From NCBI GenBank assembly GCA_019312695.1, contig JAFDCT010000295.1, positions 1-7,361 on the forward strand: a stretch of DNA of 7,361 bases. Reading direction: 5' to 3'. This stretch comes from Deltaproteobacteria bacterium. GTDB taxonomy: Bacteria; Desulfobacterota; Desulfobulbia; Desulfobulbales; BM004. A program made the position numbers and the translations under genes. Position 1 is the first letter of the stretch. Each line of letters starts with the position of its first letter. The notes beneath the pieces were generated by a model. That model saw only the letters and a list, made by a program, of their open reading frames with translations. It had not been told where the DNA came from and made no database searches. Shown one piece after another: positions 5,314 to 7,361 of the stretch.

Positions 5314-6123
5314 TGTGCCATGGCCTATTTTGAAATGAATACTTTTTTTTATAATGGCATCCATGTATTGTGTCGTTTTGTAAAAAGCCTTGGAGTCATC
5401 CCCGGTCAGTATATGATACGCGGTAAAGGCTGCTGAAAATGTGCAGCCGGTACCATGGGTGTTGCTGCTTGCTATTCGCGAGTGTGAGACTTCCAGACAA
5501 TCAACAGTACGGGAAGGGGGCGAAAAAGAGAAGAGATAATCGGTTATGCTGTTGTTTGCGGCCTTGAAGTGTCCGCCCGTAATGATTACTGCGCGTAATT
5601 TTTCATGCCGTTGCAAGAGTATTTCAGCTGCTTTGAGAAGTGATTCCCTACTCTCGCAGTTCTGACCACCTGTCAACGTGGAAAGTTCCGGCAGGTTGGG
5701 GGTTATAACTGTGCAAATATCAAGCAGCTTCGTCCGTACGACATCATATCCTTTTTCATCGATGAGTTCCTGGCCGCTCGATGCCAACAGTACAGGATCA
5801 CAGATTATTTCACCGTTAAAATCTGCCAGTGCTTCGCAGGTGCAGTTTGCTACCGCAGCAGAACCGAGCATACCGATCTTTATATGAGTTACATCGAGAT
5901 CACTCAGAACAGTTTCAATCTGATGTTTGACAAATGGTGGGTCGACTGTTTGAACAGCAAAAACTCCATTGGTATTTTGTGCAGTCAGGCAAGTTATAAC
6001 GGCGCCACCATAAACGCCCACCATGGTGAATGTTTTAAGGTCTGCCTGGATACCGGCCCCGCCGGAAGGATCGGAACCCGCAATGGTCATGGCAACCTGC
6101 TGAGGGACTTTTATTACTGACAT
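5287..6123 (-). CDS. thiD: Hydroxymethylpyrimidine/phosphomethylpyrimidine kinase
   Basis: Phosphorylates HMP and then HMP-phosphate to HMP-pyrophosphate for thiamine synthesis, in the cytoplasm, using ATP. The 278-residue protein is full length for the family. The ribokinase-like signatures are present: GSDPSGGAGIQADLKTF (16-32) for the pyrimidine site, CDPVLLASSGQEL (108-120), VITPNLPEL (139-147), and the anion-hole motif NTHGTGCTFSAA (221-232), with the conserved cysteine C227. It ends with GHGTGP (267-272), also typical. Only the kinase domain is present; there is no ThiE or ThiN fusion. The ATG at 6123 lies 11 codons before the conserved strand start MTIAGSDPS and has a poor ribosome-binding site, so a start at residue 12 is possible but less likely. 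No TPP-riboswitch core is visible upstream, so regulation by thiamine is not evident. It is divergent from the topoisomerase gene and convergent with the ten-cysteine gene. Confidence 0.96.
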   Translation of the reverse strand: MSVIKVPQQVAMTIAGSDPSGGAGIQADLKTFTMVGVYGGAVITCLTAQNTNGVFAVQTVDPPFVKHQIETVLSDLDVTHIKIGMLGSAAVANCTCEALADFNGEIICDPVLLASSGQELIDEKGYDVVRTKLLDICTVITPNLPELSTLTGGQNCESRESLLKAAEILLQRHEKLRAVIITGGHFKAANNSITDYLFSFSPPSRTVDCLEVSHSRIASSNTHGTGCTFSAAFTAYHILTGDDSKAFYKTTQYMDAIIKKSIHFKIGHGTGPLLHHLR

Positions 6124-6170
6124 GTTTCGATATGATATGATTTAAAGGAACAATATTATTTAGTTTATTA

Positions 6171-6179
6171 ACTATAACA
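6171..6179 (-). promoter_or_regulatory. Candidate extended -10 promoter element for thiD
   Basis: Reads TGTTATAGT on the minus strand, an extended -10 with a five-of-six match to TATAAT. It would start transcription near 6164 and give a leader of about 40 nt, too short for a TPP riboswitch. A matching -35 is not clear at 17 bp. It lies in the 246-bp AT-rich spacer 6124-6369, which has no gene. Confidence 0.35.
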
Positions 6180-6226
6180 GGAATTTATCAAATTAAAGCA
6201 ATTAATCTTGCAACACTATTTTTTTG

Positions 6227-6255
6227 TTGAAGGCATACATTATATTGTGTATATA
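6227..6255 (+). promoter_or_regulatory. Weak candidate promoter for the topoisomerase gene
   Basis: TTGAAG (6227-6232) and TATATA (6250-6255) are separated by 17 bp, pointing right toward the gene at 6370 with a leader of about 110 nt. Both hexamers match the consensus at only four of six places, in a very AT-rich stretch, so chance matches are likely. Confidence 0.22.
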
Positions 6256-6369
6256 TCTAAAAATATGTCTATATGTTGTATGATTAAAATAAATGGACCA
6301 TAAGAAAAAGGCAAATTGAGTAATTACGACAGAACTCTAAACATATGAACCCCAACCCCTGAAATTGGC

Positions 6370-7361
6370 ATGGCACAAGCATTACACGTTTACGATGAAA
6401 GCAAGATAAAAACCTTAAGTTCCCTTGAGCATATTCGTCTGCGTCCAGGAATGTATATAGGACGCCTCGGCGATGGCTCCCACCAGGATGATGGTATCTA
6501 TATCCTGCTCAAAGAGGTCATTGATAATGGGGTGGATGAATATATCATGGGGTCCGGCAAAAGGATTGATATTGCTATTGTCGACAGTAACGGGGGTATC
6601 TCGGTAAGAGACTATGGCCGTGGTATTCCCCTTGGCAAGCTGATAGAATGTGTCTCGGTTATAAACACCGGTGCCAAGTATAATACAGATGTATTTCAAT
6701 TTTCTGTAGGACTTAACGGAGTTGGCACAAAGGCGGTAAATGCACTGTCTAGGACTTTTCGGGTCACATCTTTTCGGGACGGTGAATATGCCATGGTCGA
6801 GTTTGAAGCCGGAATTCTCAAAAAAGAAGACAAGGGAAAAACCAAGGAACGTAATGGCACCCTGGTTGAATTTTTACCTGATGACAAATTATTTGGTGAA
6901 TTCACCTATGATTTGCAGTATGTCAGGAAGCGTTTGTGGCGCTATGCCTATCTCAATTCCGGTCTGAACCTTTACCTCAATGAGGAACGGTTTTTTTCCG
7001 CCAACGGCCTTCAGGATCTTCTGGCAGAGGAAATAAACGGCGACCAGATCTATGAACCGCTTTACGCAAAAGATAAAACCCTTGAATTCTGCTTCTGCCA
7101 TACCAATAATTATGGCGACAGTTATTTTTCGTTTGTAAACGGAACCTTTACCAGTGAAGGCGGGACCCATCTTTCAGCCTTTCGAGAAGGAATTCTCAAG
7201 GGGGTAAATGAGTTCTCCGGCAAGAAGTTTTCCGGCAAGGATGTGCGTGAAGGTGTTGTTGGGGCCTTGGCAATAAAGATCAAAGATCCTGTTTTCGAAT
7301 CTCAAACCAAGAATAAGCTGGGTAATACGGAAATCCGCTCCTGGATTGTCAATGAAGTCAA
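6370..7361 (+). CDS. parE: Type IIA topoisomerase subunit B (ParE/GyrB), Bacteroidetes-like type, 3' end outside window
   Basis: ATP-binding subunit of a topoisomerase IV or gyrase, which passes one DNA duplex through another to unlink or supercoil chromosomes. The 330 visible residues are the GHKL ATPase and transducer domains. Visible motifs: HIRLRPGMYIG (21-31); LLKEVIDNGVDE (46-57) with catalytic E49 and Mg-binding N53; RDYGRGIP (80-87) with adenine-binding D81; GLNGVGTKAVNALS (114-127), the ATP-lid motif; EGGTH (263-267); and the QTK loop at 312-314, whose lysine contacts the gamma-phosphate. The pattern 'DDGIYILLKEVIDN...GSGKRI...GLNGVGTKAVNALS' matches the ParE-like proteins of Bacteroidetes better than proteobacterial GyrB, which has GHHGVG. 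The ATG is placed just before the first conserved helix; its ribosome-binding site is weak. The Toprim and C-terminal parts, and any parC, lie beyond the right edge. Whether the holoenzyme acts as gyrase or topoisomerase IV cannot be decided from this half. Confidence 0.93.
   Translation, partial: MAQALHVYDESKIKTLSSLEHIRLRPGMYIGRLGDGSHQDDGIYILLKEVIDNGVDEYIMGSGKRIDIAIVDSNGGISVRDYGRGIPLGKLIECVSVINTGAKYNTDVFQFSVGLNGVGTKAVNALSRTFRVTSFRDGEYAMVEFEAGILKKEDKGKTKERNGTLVEFLPDDKLFGEFTYDLQYVRKRLWRYAYLNSGLNLYLNEERFFSANGLQDLLAEEINGDQIYEPLYAKDKTLEFCFCHTNNYGDSYFSFVNGTFTSEGGTHLSAFREGILKGVNEFSGKKFSGKDVREGVVGALAIKIKDPVFESQTKNKLGNTEIRSWIVNEV

Noticed and set aside
6124..6369. TPP riboswitch upstream of thiD
   Set aside because: No CUGAGA-type core or three-helix arrangement is visible on the minus strand, and the candidate start site leaves only about 40 nt of leader.
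6415..7170. Three minus-strand open frames opposite the topoisomerase gene
   Set aside because: They are antisense to well-conserved GHKL ATPase and transducer motifs and overlap each other; no independent start signals or domain features.
1..7361. CRISPR array, tRNA, insertion sequence, phage or defence genes
   Set aside because: No regularly spaced direct repeats, tRNA-like cloverleaf, transposase or recombinase motifs, terminal repeats or nuclease modules were seen on either strand.

Overview
The window is a gene-dense bacterial chromosome segment. Ten protein genes are supported, two of them cut by the window ends. No rRNA, tRNA, CRISPR array, insertion sequence or phage gene is visible. 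Base composition looks moderately AT-rich, and intergenic spacers are clearly richer in A+T than the genes. The gene set points to an anaerobic deltaproteobacterium (Desulfobacterota), possibly of the Desulfobulbales. The evidence is a type III pantothenate kinase, a PilZ protein of the style common there, a YkgJ cysteine-cluster protein, a COG3357-type HTH/zinc-ribbon regulator and a topoisomerase subunit B of the Bacteroidetes/ParE-like type. This placement is inference from protein character, not a database match.

Layout, left to right. Positions 1-606 (minus) carry the 5' two-thirds or more of coaX (pantothenate to phosphopantothenate, CoA synthesis). Positions 708-1802 (minus) carry a lone GT10-family, fucosyltransferase-like glycosyltransferase. 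Positions 1983-2360 (minus) carry a PilZ-domain protein with both c-di-GMP-binding motifs. Positions 2497-4548 (minus) look like one operon. Read in transcription order it encodes a small 74-aa protein, an HTH/zinc-ribbon regulator overlapping it by 31 bp, a YkgJ cysteine-cluster protein, and an RlmL-like THUMP methyltransferase about 10 bp downstream. Divergent from this, on the plus strand, are cutA (4675-4995) and a 67-aa protein with ten cysteines (5073-5276). The last of these converges on thiD (5287-6123, minus; HMP/HMP-P kinase of thiamine synthesis). After a 246-bp AT-rich divergent spacer, the ATPase half of a type IIA topoisomerase subunit B starts at 6370 (plus) and runs off the right edge.

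Most of the content is housekeeping: two cofactor kinases, an rRNA methyltransferase and a topoisomerase. The less ordinary parts are a solitary GT10 glycosyltransferase, the ten-cysteine mini-protein next to cutA, a run of small metal-binding proteins between 3647 and 5276, and a few inverted repeats placed where promoters or ribosome-binding sites should be. I found no convincing sign of a new defence or mobile system.
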